A stretch of DNA of 64,000 bases from B46-G9 sp964548365. Its GTDB lineage: Bacteria; Desulfobacterota; DSM-4660; Desulfatiglandales; Desulfatiglandaceae. The translations under genes and the position numbers were made by a program. The notes below the pieces were generated by a model that did not search any database, was not told the origin of the DNA, and was given only the letters and a program-made list of their open reading frames with translations. Of the stretch, positions 1 through 8,178 are shown piece by piece (position 1 is the first letter of the stretch; the number at the start of each line of letters is the position of its first letter). The stretch covers positions 1 through 64,000 of the forward strand of contig CAZJRD010000004.1 of assembly GCA_964548365.1 (NCBI GenBank), in the 5' to 3' direction.

Positions 1-173
1 TAGAGAGTCCGGTGGATGGCAAGTTGAGCTTGCGAAATCCCGCTATCGGGAGCGCACGAAGAAAAATGGATGAAGGCGTACTATCAGTACGTCGAAGTCA
101 TTTTTCTAGCGCAACGCAGGAGACAGGGGGCTATCCGCCACCACAGTAGATTGCCCGTGAGAAATGCGGGTTA
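1..173 (+). repeat. Dispersed inverted-repeat element, copy 1 (left end cut by window)
   Basis: This stretch matches two other places in the window (41763-41944 and 50483-50692) in the same orientation. It shares the short hairpins GCAAG/CTTGC and TCCCG/CGGGA near 20-52, the larger imperfect hairpin at about 62-105 (AAAAATG...CATTTTT around GTACT/AGTAC) and the end GGGGCTATCCGCC...GAGAAATGCGGGTTA. The left terminal inverted repeat lies outside the window. The stop codon of the GAF gene (171-173) lies in its right edge. No coding capacity is seen, so it resembles a non-autonomous or REP-like element. Confidence 0.8.
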
Positions 174-707
174 ATTGCCCATGTCGTTGATCGCGGCCCG
201 CTCAATAGCGAGACATCCGAGCTTTCCAAGGGTGTTCAAAAGCTGCATTTCATCGTGAGTCGGGATTTTTTTTCCCGAAAAATAGAGCCGCAGGATACAG
301 TAAGTAGATTCATTCACTGTAAACGGAATTCCTATCACAGAGCTAACGCCTTCCTGTCTGGCCGCTTCAAGATTCTGAATCCGGTTGTCGTTCTCGAAAT
401 CGTTAATAATGATGACATCTCCCTGCATGATCTCGGTTATGCTCTTTCCAAAATCAATAGCCCCGGAATTGATGTAGCGCTGGCTGAGTCCGTAACTCGC
501 CACCACTTTCAGATTGAAGCTTCCCCGCTCCAGGACACGGATTGTGCTCCCTTTCGCGCCGGTCAGTTCCGCTGCCAGGGAAACAACAAAGTGGAGCACG
601 TCACCCAGGTTCCCTTTTTCGCTGTAAATGACATCGGTGACCCGGACCAGAGAAAAAAAGTATGAATCCATCTTTGATTGTTCCATCTTGTCGTCCCCGT
701 TGCGCAT
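171..707 (-). CDS. GAF-domain protein, stand-alone
   Basis: The 178-residue protein is almost entirely one GAF domain (about residues 20-172), with the usual alternation of a helix carrying GAKGSTIRVLE, the strand LKVVASYGLS and the PF segment VIGIPF. No kinase, cyclase, HTH or membrane segment is attached, so it is a sensor or binding module without an output domain. GAF domains bind small ligands such as cyclic nucleotides, aromatic acids or cofactors; which one applies here cannot be told. An internal Met at residue 8 (start 686) is preceded by GGGGA and may be the true start. It is transcribed away from the XRE-cupin gene, and its stop lies in the repeat at the left edge. Confidence 0.7.
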   Translation of the reverse strand: MRNGDDKMEQSKMDSYFFSLVRVTDVIYSEKGNLGDVLHFVVSLAAELTGAKGSTIRVLERGSFNLKVVASYGLSQRYINSGAIDFGKSITEIMQGDVIIINDFENDNRIQNLEAARQEGVSSVIGIPFTVNESTYCILRLYFSGKKIPTHDEMQLLNTLGKLGCLAIERAAINDMGN

Positions 708-1099
708 ATCTCAGTACACGTTTTCCCTGATAGGCTGAAAGAATATCCCTCAACTCTTCCCTGCTGCGTTCCGCCACAAAACCGGCTCATAAATCCGCTT
801 CAATCACTACCCTTCCTTGCTCACTCGCGCAGTTTGGAACTCCCAATTTGAGCAAGGCGCAAAATGAAGGAGCGATCTACACATAATTAAATACAGCATT
901 CAACTGCTCTTTGACAAGTTTTCTTTACCCAAAAAAACTCCTTATTTCTATTGCCCAATTCCTGTTATGCGAATTTCCAAAGCAAAAAACTTATGTTACG
1001 GACTTGTGCTCGCTATCCGCGGCCATTCGCGGCTTCATCTCGCCGAGGCAGTATTTTCCAATCCATTTTGAAATTGGCTCAATAGTCACAATATCTGAT
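708..1099. other. Intergenic region between divergent GAF and XRE-cupin genes
   Basis: About 390 bases without a convincing gene. A 66-codon plus-strand open frame (911-1111) has no ribosome binding site and no recognisable composition. The promoters of the two flanking genes should lie here. Only the one next to the XRE-cupin gene (just right of this stretch) is clear. Confidence 0.5.
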
Positions 1100-1135
1100 A
1101 TCTCTGATTGACAAATCTATCAGAGATGATATTTA
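1100..1135 (+). promoter_or_regulatory. Promoter with overlapping inverted repeat upstream of XRE-cupin gene
   Basis: A sigma-70-like promoter TTGACA (1108-1113), 16 bases, TATTTA (1130-1135) ends 7 bases before the ATG at 1143. A perfect 9-bp inverted repeat, ATCTCTGAT (1100-1108) and ATCAGAGAT (1119-1127), straddles the -35 box and spacer. This is a plausible operator for autoregulation by the XRE protein (inference). No Shine-Dalgarno sequence lies between the -10 box and the ATG, so the transcript may be leaderless. Confidence 0.55.
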
Positions 1136-1142
1136 TTAATTC

Positions 1143-1499
1143 ATGAATATTGGCAACAAAATCCGCGAGGCGAGAAAGCAACGCGGTCTCAACATGAAGG
1201 AATTCGCGCGGCGAGTGGGGATCAGTTACCTGACCCTGTACCGGGTCGAAACCGACAGGGTGAGCCCTTCGGTCGCCCTCCTCTCGGAGATAGCCCACCA
1301 CCTCAACCAGCCCCTTGTCAACCTATTCGATGATCACAGTAAATTCACCATCGTCAGGGCGGGGACTGTACCGACTGTCGAATCAAAGGAAGAATACGAG
1401 ATAGGCGAAGGTGACCTGATCTGCTTCGATAGTTCCGTAAAGCATTCCGCAGCCGCCCCGGGCCCCGCGAAATTCCTCGCCATCTATCTCAGAAAGTAG
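1143..1499 (+). CDS. XRE-family HTH regulator with C-terminal cupin fold
   Basis: The 118-residue protein has a Cro/C1-type helix-turn-helix at residues 5-60 (IREARKQRGLNMKEFARRVG, then SYLTLYRVE) followed by a short cupin-like half (about 68-117, with EEYEIGEGDLICF and the histidine of KHSAA). XRE-cupin regulators sense small metabolites through the cupin barrel and control adjacent catabolic genes. At 118 residues this one is much shorter than the usual ~180, so the barrel is minimal. The gene sits 50 bases before an acyl-CoA ligase and the aconitase X pair, which are its likely targets. A palindrome overlapping its own promoter suggests autoregulation. The ATG has no Shine-Dalgarno sequence. 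Confidence 0.8.
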   Translation: MNIGNKIREARKQRGLNMKEFARRVGISYLTLYRVETDRVSPSVALLSEIAHHLNQPLVNLFDDHSKFTIVRAGTVPTVESKEEYEIGEGDLICFDSSVKHSAAAPGPAKFLAIYLRK

Positions 1500-1549
1500 C
1501 ATACCATGGTCTCTGATCCCCTTTCATCTCGAAAACGGAGGGATACGCT

Positions 1550-3049
1550 TTGAACCTGTCCAATATGCTTATCCAGGGTGCTCGATATTTCCCCGACAAA
1601 CAAGCCCTTGTTTTCGAGGATATGCGCTTTACCTATCGGGAACTGAACGATTCGGTGGGACTTGCAGCCTCCTGCCTGAGAGACCGGGGGATCAAACGAA
1701 ATGACCGGGTTGCCCTTTACTGTGAAAACCGGCCTGAGTGGATCATGCTCTATTACGCCATCATACGACTTGGAGCAGCCGTGGTTTGCGTGAGCGCGGC
1801 CTACCGGAGCACAGAACTGGAGCACCTCCTCACGGACTCGGCGCCGGCCTGCGTAGTCACGTCCGAAAGCCTTGTGGACCATATCCCCGACAGATTGAAA
1901 ACACCCCAAATCGCTGATATCCTGGTTATCGAGAGAGATGACGCGCTGGCGAGGTTGTGTCAAAAAGGGATGTCCTCGCCGACAGGGCCCTATTCGAGTG
2001 TCGTTTGTGATGCGGATGACACCTGCGTAATCCTTTACACAGGGGGGACCACGGGCATACCCAAGGGGGCCATGCTTACCCACAAAAACCTCCTGTACAC
2101 CGCCCAAAACGTCTGCTATCACGAACGAATGGTTGCCGAAGACAGGGGACTCTGCTTTTTGCCCCTGAATCACGTCTTTGCCGGCAACCACATCATGAAT
2201 TCCATATTCCATGCCTTTGGAACGCTTGTCCTCCACAAGGGATTTGATATGGACGAGATCGTCTCCTCGATCGAGGCAAACCGGGTAACCCGGCTATATG
2301 CAGTCCCCACCGTTTACATCCGATTTCTCAATGCCCCAGAGTGCCACAGCCGCCTCAGATCTGTTGGCTATTCCTTCTCCGCTGCCACCAGCATGCCCTC
2401 GGAAATCGTCCGCCAGTGGAATGACACCTTCGGTCTCAACATACATGAGGCCTACGGCATGACCGAAAGCTCCTCCCTGGTCACGTTTAACCATCTTTAC
2501 CGGCACAAAATCGGGTCCGTGGGAACGCCGGCCGGGATCGTGGAGGTGATGATCGCGGACGCCAGAGGGAAACCGGTAACCGAAGGAGACGAGGGAGAGA
2601 TCCTCATCCGAGGACCCAATGTGATGAAGGGATATTATAACCGCCCAGAGGAGACCGCCAGGGCCATGGAGGGTGGCTGGCTCCATTCCGGAGATGTTGG
2701 CCGCATGGATGAAGAGGACTACCTCCACATCGTGGACCGTATAAAGGACATGATCATCAGCGGAGGGTTGAACATCTATCCAACCGAGGTCGAGGATGTG
2801 CTCTACCGCCATGATTTCGTGGAGGAATGCGCGGTGGCCGGACTTCCCCATAAAGAATACGGAGAGGCAGTGGCCGCCTTTGTCAGGCTGAAATCCGGGC
2901 ATGAGGCCGAAGAATCGGACCTGATAAGATTCTGCAAAGAGCGAATGGCATCTTACAAGGCTCCTAAGAAAATAGTCTTTGTGAAGGATTTTCCCAGAAC
3001 GCCGCAGGGAAAAATCCTGAAGCGTGAACTCAGGAAATACTCCTTCTGA
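1550..3049 (+). CDS. AMP-forming acyl-CoA ligase (class I adenylate-forming)
   Basis: The 499-residue enzyme would activate a carboxylic acid as acyl-AMP and then acyl-CoA in the cytoplasm. The phosphate-binding loop is YTGGTTGIPKGA (about 162-173). The A5-type motif is NIHEAYGMTE, the hinge region SGDVGRMDEEDYLHIVDRIK, the A8 turn SGGLNIYPTEVE, and the catalytic lysine lies in PQGKILKREL near the C-terminus. The start is TTG at 1550, chosen because CGGAGGGA lies 8 bases upstream; no ATG fits as well. It is followed after 50 bases by aconitase X and probably forms one operon with it. The substrate cannot be read from sequence; length and motifs fit a medium-chain or aromatic acid ligase. Confidence 0.85.
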   Translation: MNLSNMLIQGARYFPDKQALVFEDMRFTYRELNDSVGLAASCLRDRGIKRNDRVALYCENRPEWIMLYYAIIRLGAAVVCVSAAYRSTELEHLLTDSAPACVVTSESLVDHIPDRLKTPQIADILVIERDDALARLCQKGMSSPTGPYSSVVCDADDTCVILYTGGTTGIPKGAMLTHKNLLYTAQNVCYHERMVAEDRGLCFLPLNHVFAGNHIMNSIFHAFGTLVLHKGFDMDEIVSSIEANRVTRLYAVPTVYIRFLNAPECHSRLRSVGYSFSAATSMPSEIVRQWNDTFGLNIHEAYGMTESSSLVTFNHLYRHKIGSVGTPAGIVEVMIADARGKPVTEGDEGEILIRGPNVMKGYYNRPEETARAMEGGWLHSGDVGRMDEEDYLHIVDRIKDMIISGGLNIYPTEVEDVLYRHDFVEECAVAGLPHKEYGEAVAAFVRLKSGHEAEESDLIRFCKERMASYKAPKKIVFVKDFPRTPQGKILKRELRKYSF

Positions 3050-3099
3050 CTTTAACAGATGCATCCGGCATCACAGACATGAGAGGCAGGGTTCGAATT

Positions 3100-4356
3100 A
3101 TGCAACTCACCAGGCAACAGGAAGATATGTTCGAGGGCAAAAAAGGCCCCGGCGCCAGACGAGCCATGGAGATCCTTGTGGCTTATGGGGATGTGTACGA
3201 TGCGAAGCGCATGATCCCGGTTTCAAGCGTCCACATGGCGGGGAACTTCCCAGTACTCATGGACGAGGGGATACAATGGCTGGAGGACTTGGCTGGTGAA
3301 GGAACCAGGGTAAAGGTATTTACCACCAAGAACCCGGAGATGTATGATTTTGAAGAGGCTGATGAACTCAATATCCCCATGGCCTACCAGGTTAGGCAAA
3401 ACAGGATCCATGATGCCCTGAAATCCCTCGGGGTCACCCTGACCTATTCCTGCCACCACTACCTGGTGGGAAACGTGCCCCGGTTCGGGGATCACATCGC
3501 GTGGGCCTCTTCGGGGAGCCAGGTATTTGCCAATTCCGTGATTGGAGCACGCTCCAACCGCGACGGTGATCATGCCGCCCTGGCAGCGGCCATAACGGGT
3601 GCCATTCCTGAGTGGGGACTGCATCTCGATGAAAACCGAAAAGGTGAATTCATCATCGACGCCGGCAGGCTTGACCTTGAAAACTACGGGTCGGCAGACT
3701 ACAAGGCGCTGGGCTGGCATCTGGGAAAAGCCGTGGGAACAAAAATTCCGGTATTCGTGAATCTTCCCCATGACATGGTCATCGAGGAGATCAAGGGCCT
3801 CCTCTATACCCTGACCGTAACCGGAGCGACCGGGCTCGTTCACTTGGTCGGCATAACCCCGGAGGCTATGACAGTGGAGGCCGCATTTGCAGGAAATCCC
3901 CCTCCCCTCCCTGAAATCACACCCTCTCAGGAAGACGTCAACCGGGCCTATCTGGACATTTCTAGCAGTTCAGAGGAAAAGGTGGATATGGTGATCTTCG
4001 GCTGTCCCCAGTGCTCCATTCAGGAAGTTAGAGAAATCGCCGACCTCCTGGGCGACCGCAAGATTCACCCCGATACCCAGCTCTGGATCTGCACCTCGGC
4101 ATGGGTCAAGACGCTTTGCAAACGAATGGACTTCCTGGACAGCCTCCGTGCTTCAGGAGCCCGAGTTGTAGCGGATGTAGGCGCGGCGGACGGCCCCCAC
4201 CTCTACCTGAGGGAGCAGGGTGTGCGAGTGGTCGCAATCAACTCTGCCAGAGGCAGTTACTACGCACACAACCTGTTCGGCATGGAGACGTGGTTCGGAT
4301 CCACAAAGGAATGTGTCGAGTCGGCCGTGTCCGGCAAATGGGAGGGAAGAAAGTAA
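3100..4356 (+). CDS. Aconitase X catalytic (large) subunit, AcnX/DUF521
   Basis: The 418-residue protein matches the aconitase X large domain: N-terminal QLTRQQEDMFEGKKGPGAR, the early SSVHMAGNFP segment and the C-terminal SARGSYYAHN segment. Cysteines for a possible FeS site occur at HHYL-preceding SCHHY and in GCPQCS and WICTSAW. Known aconitase X members are dehydratases or hydratases: cis-3-hydroxy-L-proline dehydratase in bacteria and mevalonate-5-phosphate dehydratase in archaea. Many split forms are uncharacterised. An ATG at 3079 is in frame, but the ATG at 3100 is preceded by GAGGCAGG and starts where the family starts. It overlaps the small-subunit start by one base (TAATG). Pairing with an acyl-CoA ligase points to a catabolic dehydration step, substrate unknown. 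Confidence 0.85.
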   Translation: MQLTRQQEDMFEGKKGPGARRAMEILVAYGDVYDAKRMIPVSSVHMAGNFPVLMDEGIQWLEDLAGEGTRVKVFTTKNPEMYDFEEADELNIPMAYQVRQNRIHDALKSLGVTLTYSCHHYLVGNVPRFGDHIAWASSGSQVFANSVIGARSNRDGDHAALAAAITGAIPEWGLHLDENRKGEFIIDAGRLDLENYGSADYKALGWHLGKAVGTKIPVFVNLPHDMVIEEIKGLLYTLTVTGATGLVHLVGITPEAMTVEAAFAGNPPPLPEITPSQEDVNRAYLDISSSSEEKVDMVIFGCPQCSIQEVREIADLLGDRKIHPDTQLWICTSAWVKTLCKRMDFLDSLRASGARVVADVGAADGPHLYLREQGVRVVAINSARGSYYAHNLFGMETWFGSTKECVESAVSGKWEGRK

Positions 4357-4760
4357 TGAAAATCAAAGCAAAAACGGTTGTGCCGGGCATAACGGAGGGG
4401 GAAGCTATTGTTTCCCGAACTGCCATATCCTTTACAGGGGGTATGGATCCAGATACGGGAATCATTCGGGAACCAGGCCACGAGCTGGAGGGGCAGAGCG
4501 TTGCGGGCAAAATTCTTGTCTTTCCGGGAGGCAAGGGATCAACAACCGGTTCCTGGCAGTTCTACGCCGCATTCAAGAGGGGCGCTGCCCCGAAAGGGAT
4601 CATAAATGTGAAGGCCGAGGGCGTGGTGGCGATCAGCGCCATCATCACAGGAACGCCCATGGTCCACGAACTTGAACAAGATCCCCTTAAGGTAATTCAG
4701 ACGGGGGATTTCATTCGAATCGACGCCGATAAGGGCTTTGTCGAGATCGAAAAAGGCTAA
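4356..4760 (+). CDS. Aconitase X swivel (small) subunit, DUF126
   Basis: The 134-residue protein is the swivel domain that closes over the AcnX active site. It shows the family features PGITEGEAIVS at the N-terminus, FTGGMDPDTGII, and the glycine/serine loop FPGGKGSTTGSW that carries the catalytic serine region in this family. The ATG overlaps the stop of the large subunit by one base and is preceded by GGAGGGAAG, so translation is coupled. In eukaryote-like and type I enzymes the two parts are fused; here they are separate. It is the last gene of the plus-strand operon, and a hairpin follows at 4777. Confidence 0.85.
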   Translation: MKIKAKTVVPGITEGEAIVSRTAISFTGGMDPDTGIIREPGHELEGQSVAGKILVFPGGKGSTTGSWQFYAAFKRGAAPKGIINVKAEGVVAISAIITGTPMVHELEQDPLKVIQTGDFIRIDADKGFVEIEKG

Positions 4761-4776
4761 CCCGGGCTATGAGGGG

Positions 4777-4809
4777 TCCAGGGACTCTATTAATGATAGA
4801 GCCCCTGGA
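4777..4809. terminator. Hairpin between convergent genes
   Basis: A 14-bp stem with one mismatch (TCCAGGGACTCTAT / ATAGAGCCCCTGGA) and a 5-base loop lies between the convergent aconitase X small subunit and the binding-protein gene. No run of T follows immediately on either strand. It is a strong structure in the right place for a bidirectional stop, but not a textbook intrinsic terminator. Confidence 0.5.
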
Positions 4810-4826
4810 ACAATAATCAGCTGTAG

Positions 4827-6083
4827 CTATTTTTTTGTATAAATGTGGCGCAATGGGTAGAGACCCACCTTTACCACTTTCCCGTTCTGGACCTGATCAA
4901 CACGTATCTTGTCCACACCTTCGACATCACCCTTGCCGTAGGTCAACGGAGTACTGCTTATATCACCGGTGTTGAGGTTTTTAATCCTGTAAAAGCCGTT
5001 CTCCAGCACATCCCGCCGCGTGAGTTTTTCAGCAGGCGTCTTTTGCATGGCAAGCCGCAACGCCTCAACCTGAATCATGCCCTCAAGGATCCCCGCTTCA
5101 TACATGATGTGGGTAATCCGCTTATTGGGCCGGTATTTCTCCTGCAGGTCGTTGCAGAATCTTATCCCGGGAGTGGCGAGGTCATCCAGGGGGCGGAAAC
5201 TGCCGGCGCAGACATACCCGTCACCGAGCTTTCCCATGGCCGCCGCCAACACGGCGGCGTGACCCGGGGCGGGGACACCCAAGGTCATCTTATAAGGCTG
5301 GAAGGGTCCCATGCCGAGCCTCACCATTTCCTTTATCGTCGGCTGTGAGCCGGGGTTGATCATGACGCCGAGGGCAAGATCGACCCCCTTTTGCTTGAGC
5401 CATGTCAGTTGGGTGGTTGGGGGCGAGGTGGGCACGAGGGGCATATACTGGGTACCCACAAACTCGTAACCGATCTTTTTGAGATACGCCTTCATCTCAG
5501 GTATCTCAATCGACCTGCCCATGGCGTTGTCTGCGGTCAGGTAGGCCACCCGCGGTTTTCTTTTCTTCTTCCAGTTGGCTTTAAACCAGTCAGCTATAGC
5601 CGCGTCGGAATCGGTATAAATCGGATAATAGGTGAAGCAGCTTTGAGGCGGCGACAGGTAGTAGGGTCCAGTGGCCATGCTCGTGGCGCCCATATGGTCC
5701 GCCCATAACCTGTCTTTGAGTGCCAGCGCTATGGGTGACCCCGATATTCGAGCGACCAGCATCCCTTTAGCCTTGAGCTCTTCATAGATTGACAGTGCCT
5801 TGGCCGGCTTGAGTTCGTCATCCCGCCACAGCACCTGCAGGGTTATATCGGCGGGAAATTTTTCTGTCCTCCACGGCGCCAGGCTTTTTGTCTCATTTAC
5901 ATATTTGACGTAGTCCTCAATGGCGGCCAGCACCGCCGCTGAATCCTCGGCAAAGGGACCGGTCAGCGACTGGGTGCCGCCGACATAAAGTACTTTTTCG
6001 GCATGGGCGCTAACAGGTACTAAGGATATTGCCATCATTAGAACAATCGCGCCAGCTACTGACATCCATCTTATTTTAGCCAT
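4827..6083 (-). CDS. Liv-type ABC transporter substrate-binding protein (transporter 1)
   Basis: The 418-residue exported protein belongs to the periplasmic binding fold type I family (LivK/amide-urease type). A Sec signal peptide covers residues 1-29 (KIRWMSVAGAIVLMMAISLV, then VPVSAHA), and the mature part begins EKVLYVGGTQSLTGPFAEDS, the usual first strand and ligand loop. The start is the ATG at 6083, 7 bases after GAGGAGG; an upstream in-frame TTG at 6098 would bury that site. It is the last gene of transporter 1, 148 bases after the LivM-type permease. Family ligands include amino acids, amides, and aliphatic and aromatic acids; acyl-CoA ligase linkage here favours a carboxylic acid. 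Confidence 0.85.
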   Translation of the reverse strand: MAKIRWMSVAGAIVLMMAISLVPVSAHAEKVLYVGGTQSLTGPFAEDSAAVLAAIEDYVKYVNETKSLAPWRTEKFPADITLQVLWRDDELKPAKALSIYEELKAKGMLVARISGSPIALALKDRLWADHMGATSMATGPYYLSPPQSCFTYYPIYTDSDAAIADWFKANWKKKRKPRVAYLTADNAMGRSIEIPEMKAYLKKIGYEFVGTQYMPLVPTSPPTTQLTWLKQKGVDLALGVMINPGSQPTIKEMVRLGMGPFQPYKMTLGVPAPGHAAVLAAAMGKLGDGYVCAGSFRPLDDLATPGIRFCNDLQEKYRPNKRITHIMYEAGILEGMIQVEALRLAMQKTPAEKLTRRDVLENGFYRIKNLNTGDISSTPLTYGKGDVEGVDKIRVDQVQNGKVVKVGLYPLRHIYTKK

Positions 6084-6231
6084 GATTTTCCTCCTCAATA
6101 ATTTAAAGCATGATTTAGTATACGCGCTCGGTCAACCCTTTTTACAATTAAGATTTTTTCACCTCCTTTCTCACTTTTTTGCGTTTTCAGACTATACCTT
6201 GATCGTTCAGTAAAAGCGTATCTTCCCACTT

Positions 6232-7287
6232 TCAGTCTGATACTTCATGGGAGAAAGGCCAAAGTCTGAAGTAGGCCTTGATAATCTCCCATCGGTGATG
6301 AAGCCCCCGGGGTTCAAAAATGAGAAAGATGATAATGACCAATCCGTGGGACATGAGGGCCAAGGACGCGGCCGTCTGAGGCGCGACGGCGGCGGCCAAG
6401 ATCGGGCCTACAATAGTGACGAGTTCGTCCAGCAGTTTGAGGGCGACGACGCCAAAGATGGCACCTGTCGTACTGCCCATACCTCCGACGATTAACATAC
6501 CCAAATACCAGACTGAATCCATAAAGGGGAACTGGTCTGTACTGGCGAATCTAATGTAGTGAACGAGCAGTGATCCGGCCACACCTGCATATACACAACC
6601 GATAAAGAAGGCCTGCAGCTTGTAACTCCACAGGCTAACCCCCATGACCTCAGCCGCCAGGTCGTTATCACGGATGGCAATGAAGGCCCTGCCAGCCCTG
6701 GTCCTCACGATGTTGTGAGCCGTGATCGTCGCCAGGCAGGCGAATATCATCACCAGGTAGAAATAGTTGGTTTTGGAACTCAGTGCGATGCTTCCTAACA
6801 TAGGTGTGGGAACGCTCAAACCATCAGTCCCGCCAGTGATGCTGCGGAGCTGGATTATGATCCACATAATAATAAATTGTGCGGCGATGGTGGCCATAAT
6901 GAGGTAGAAGCCCTTGATTTTTAAGGATGGGAGGCCGAAGATCAAACCTGCTATTCCCGCGGCCAGGCCACCACAGGGGAGGGCCACCCAGAATGGAAAG
7001 CCAAGCTTGGCGCACAAAATGGCCGAAGTATAACCGCCGACCGCCATAAAACCCGCATGCCCTATGGAGATTTGGCCACAGTATCCGGTTAGGATATTGA
7101 GCCCGTGAACGCTGACAACAACAATACCCATCATGGTCATGATGGTCAGTATCCTGTCACTGAAAATCAGCGGACAGATGAAAAGAAGGATGAGCAAGGC
7201 AAGCAGCATTTCCCAATGCAAACTGGAGCGGAAAATAGCCATATCCTGCGCATAGTTTTCCTGAAAGGTTCCCGTCCGCAAACCCAT
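6232..7287 (-). CDS. Liv-type ABC transporter permease, LivM family (transporter 1)
   Basis: The 351-residue inner-membrane protein has about nine to ten hydrophobic helices. It carries the LivM hallmarks GYCGQISIGHAGFMAVGGYT (near residue 70) and the cytoplasmic coupling segment TRAGRAFIAIRDNDLAAEVMG. It pairs with the LivH-type permease encoded 3 bases upstream, forming the membrane channel driven by the LivG/LivF ATPases of the same cluster. A short cytoplasmic N-terminus precedes the first helix. Gene order in the cluster is LivG, LivF, acyl-CoA ligase, LivH, LivM, binding protein. Confidence 0.88.
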   Translation of the reverse strand: MGLRTGTFQENYAQDMAIFRSSLHWEMLLALLILLFICPLIFSDRILTIMTMMGIVVVSVHGLNILTGYCGQISIGHAGFMAVGGYTSAILCAKLGFPFWVALPCGGLAAGIAGLIFGLPSLKIKGFYLIMATIAAQFIIMWIIIQLRSITGGTDGLSVPTPMLGSIALSSKTNYFYLVMIFACLATITAHNIVRTRAGRAFIAIRDNDLAAEVMGVSLWSYKLQAFFIGCVYAGVAGSLLVHYIRFASTDQFPFMDSVWYLGMLIVGGMGSTTGAIFGVVALKLLDELVTIVGPILAAAVAPQTAASLALMSHGLVIIIFLIFEPRGLHHRWEIIKAYFRLWPFSHEVSD

Positions 7288-7290
7288 GGG

Positions 7291-8178
7291 TTAAACCCTC
7301 TCTATCCTGGACATACCAAACAGCCCGTTCGGTTTAAAAATGAGCACAATGATCATAACTATAAAAGGGAATACCTGAGCCAGTCCTCCGCCAGGCAGGA
7401 GAGGGTCCAGATACCCGGCAGCTACATTTTCCAGCATACCCAGTATTATTCCCGCGACGATGGCCCCGCCGATGGAGTCTAACCCACCCAGAAGCACGAC
7501 CGCGAATGCCTTGAGGCCGATATCAGCGAGCTCCATATTCGCGCCGGATACGCCCCCCAAAAGGATGCCTCCGATTATACCGACGACACAGGCAATGATC
7601 CATGAGACGGCATAGACGGTTGTTGCCTTGATACCAACGCTCTGTACCACCTGCAAATCCTCAGCAGTCGCCCTCATTGCCAGTCCGATCTTGGTATAGC
7701 GGAAGAAAAGCATGAGTATCACTACACAAATAACAGACATGATCAGTCCTATCACAGACTCCGAGGGTATGGATATCGAACCCACCTTCGCGGTTATGCT
7801 CGGCAATAATCCATGGTAAGCCTTATATTCGGCTCCCCAGAGCAACGTTGCCAGCCCTGCCAATACCGTGGCGAGGGCTATGGTCATCATGACGACGGCC
7901 AGTACGGGTTGGCCCACCAGCGGACGCAGCATCAACCGTTCGATCAACAAACCCATTACGATTGCCACTGCGATTGCCAGCAAAAAAGCGGCCCATATCG
8001 GCAAACCGAGCGGCACCAAAAAGGTATAGCCAAGATAGCCACCGATCATAACAAAGTGTCCCTGGGCAATGTTAAACACATCAGAGCATTTAAGAATGAT
8101 CACAAATCCGATTGCAATCAGGGCATAGACCATGCCTTGGGCAAAGCCGGTTACTACTAATTGTAAAAAAAAGGTCAT
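7291..8178 (-). CDS. Liv-type ABC transporter permease, LivH family (transporter 1)
   Basis: The 295-residue membrane protein has the LivH signatures: an N-terminal helix with MVYALIAIGFVIILKCSDVF, NIAQGHFVMIGGYLGY, the coupling segment KIGLAMRATAEDLQVVQSVG and the late LLGGLDSIGGAIVAGIILGM. It forms the channel together with the LivM-type partner 3 bases downstream. Its ATG overlaps the final base of the upstream acyl-CoA ligase gene, indicating coupled translation with that enzyme. Confidence 0.88.
   Translation of the reverse strand: MTFFLQLVVTGFAQGMVYALIAIGFVIILKCSDVFNIAQGHFVMIGGYLGYTFLVPLGLPIWAAFLLAIAVAIVMGLLIERLMLRPLVGQPVLAVVMMTIALATVLAGLATLLWGAEYKAYHGLLPSITAKVGSISIPSESVIGLIMSVICVVILMLFFRYTKIGLAMRATAEDLQVVQSVGIKATTVYAVSWIIACVVGIIGGILLGGVSGANMELADIGLKAFAVVLLGGLDSIGGAIVAGIILGMLENVAAGYLDPLLPGGGLAQVFPFIVMIIVLIFKPNGLFGMSRIERV

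Noticed and set aside
911..1111. 66-codon plus-strand open frame upstream of the XRE-cupin gene
   Set aside because: No ribosome binding site, odd composition, and it ends in the promoter palindrome of the next gene.
1484..3064. Long minus-strand open frames antisense to the acyl-CoA ligase
   Set aside because: They lie opposite a gene with full ligase motifs, have no ribosome binding site and no family resemblance; they are frame shadows of a GC-rich gene.
6084..6231. Small gene after the strong AAAGGAGGTG near 6165 (minus strand)
   Set aside because: The following GTG frame stops after four codons, so there is no gene; it may be part of a leader for the binding-protein gene.
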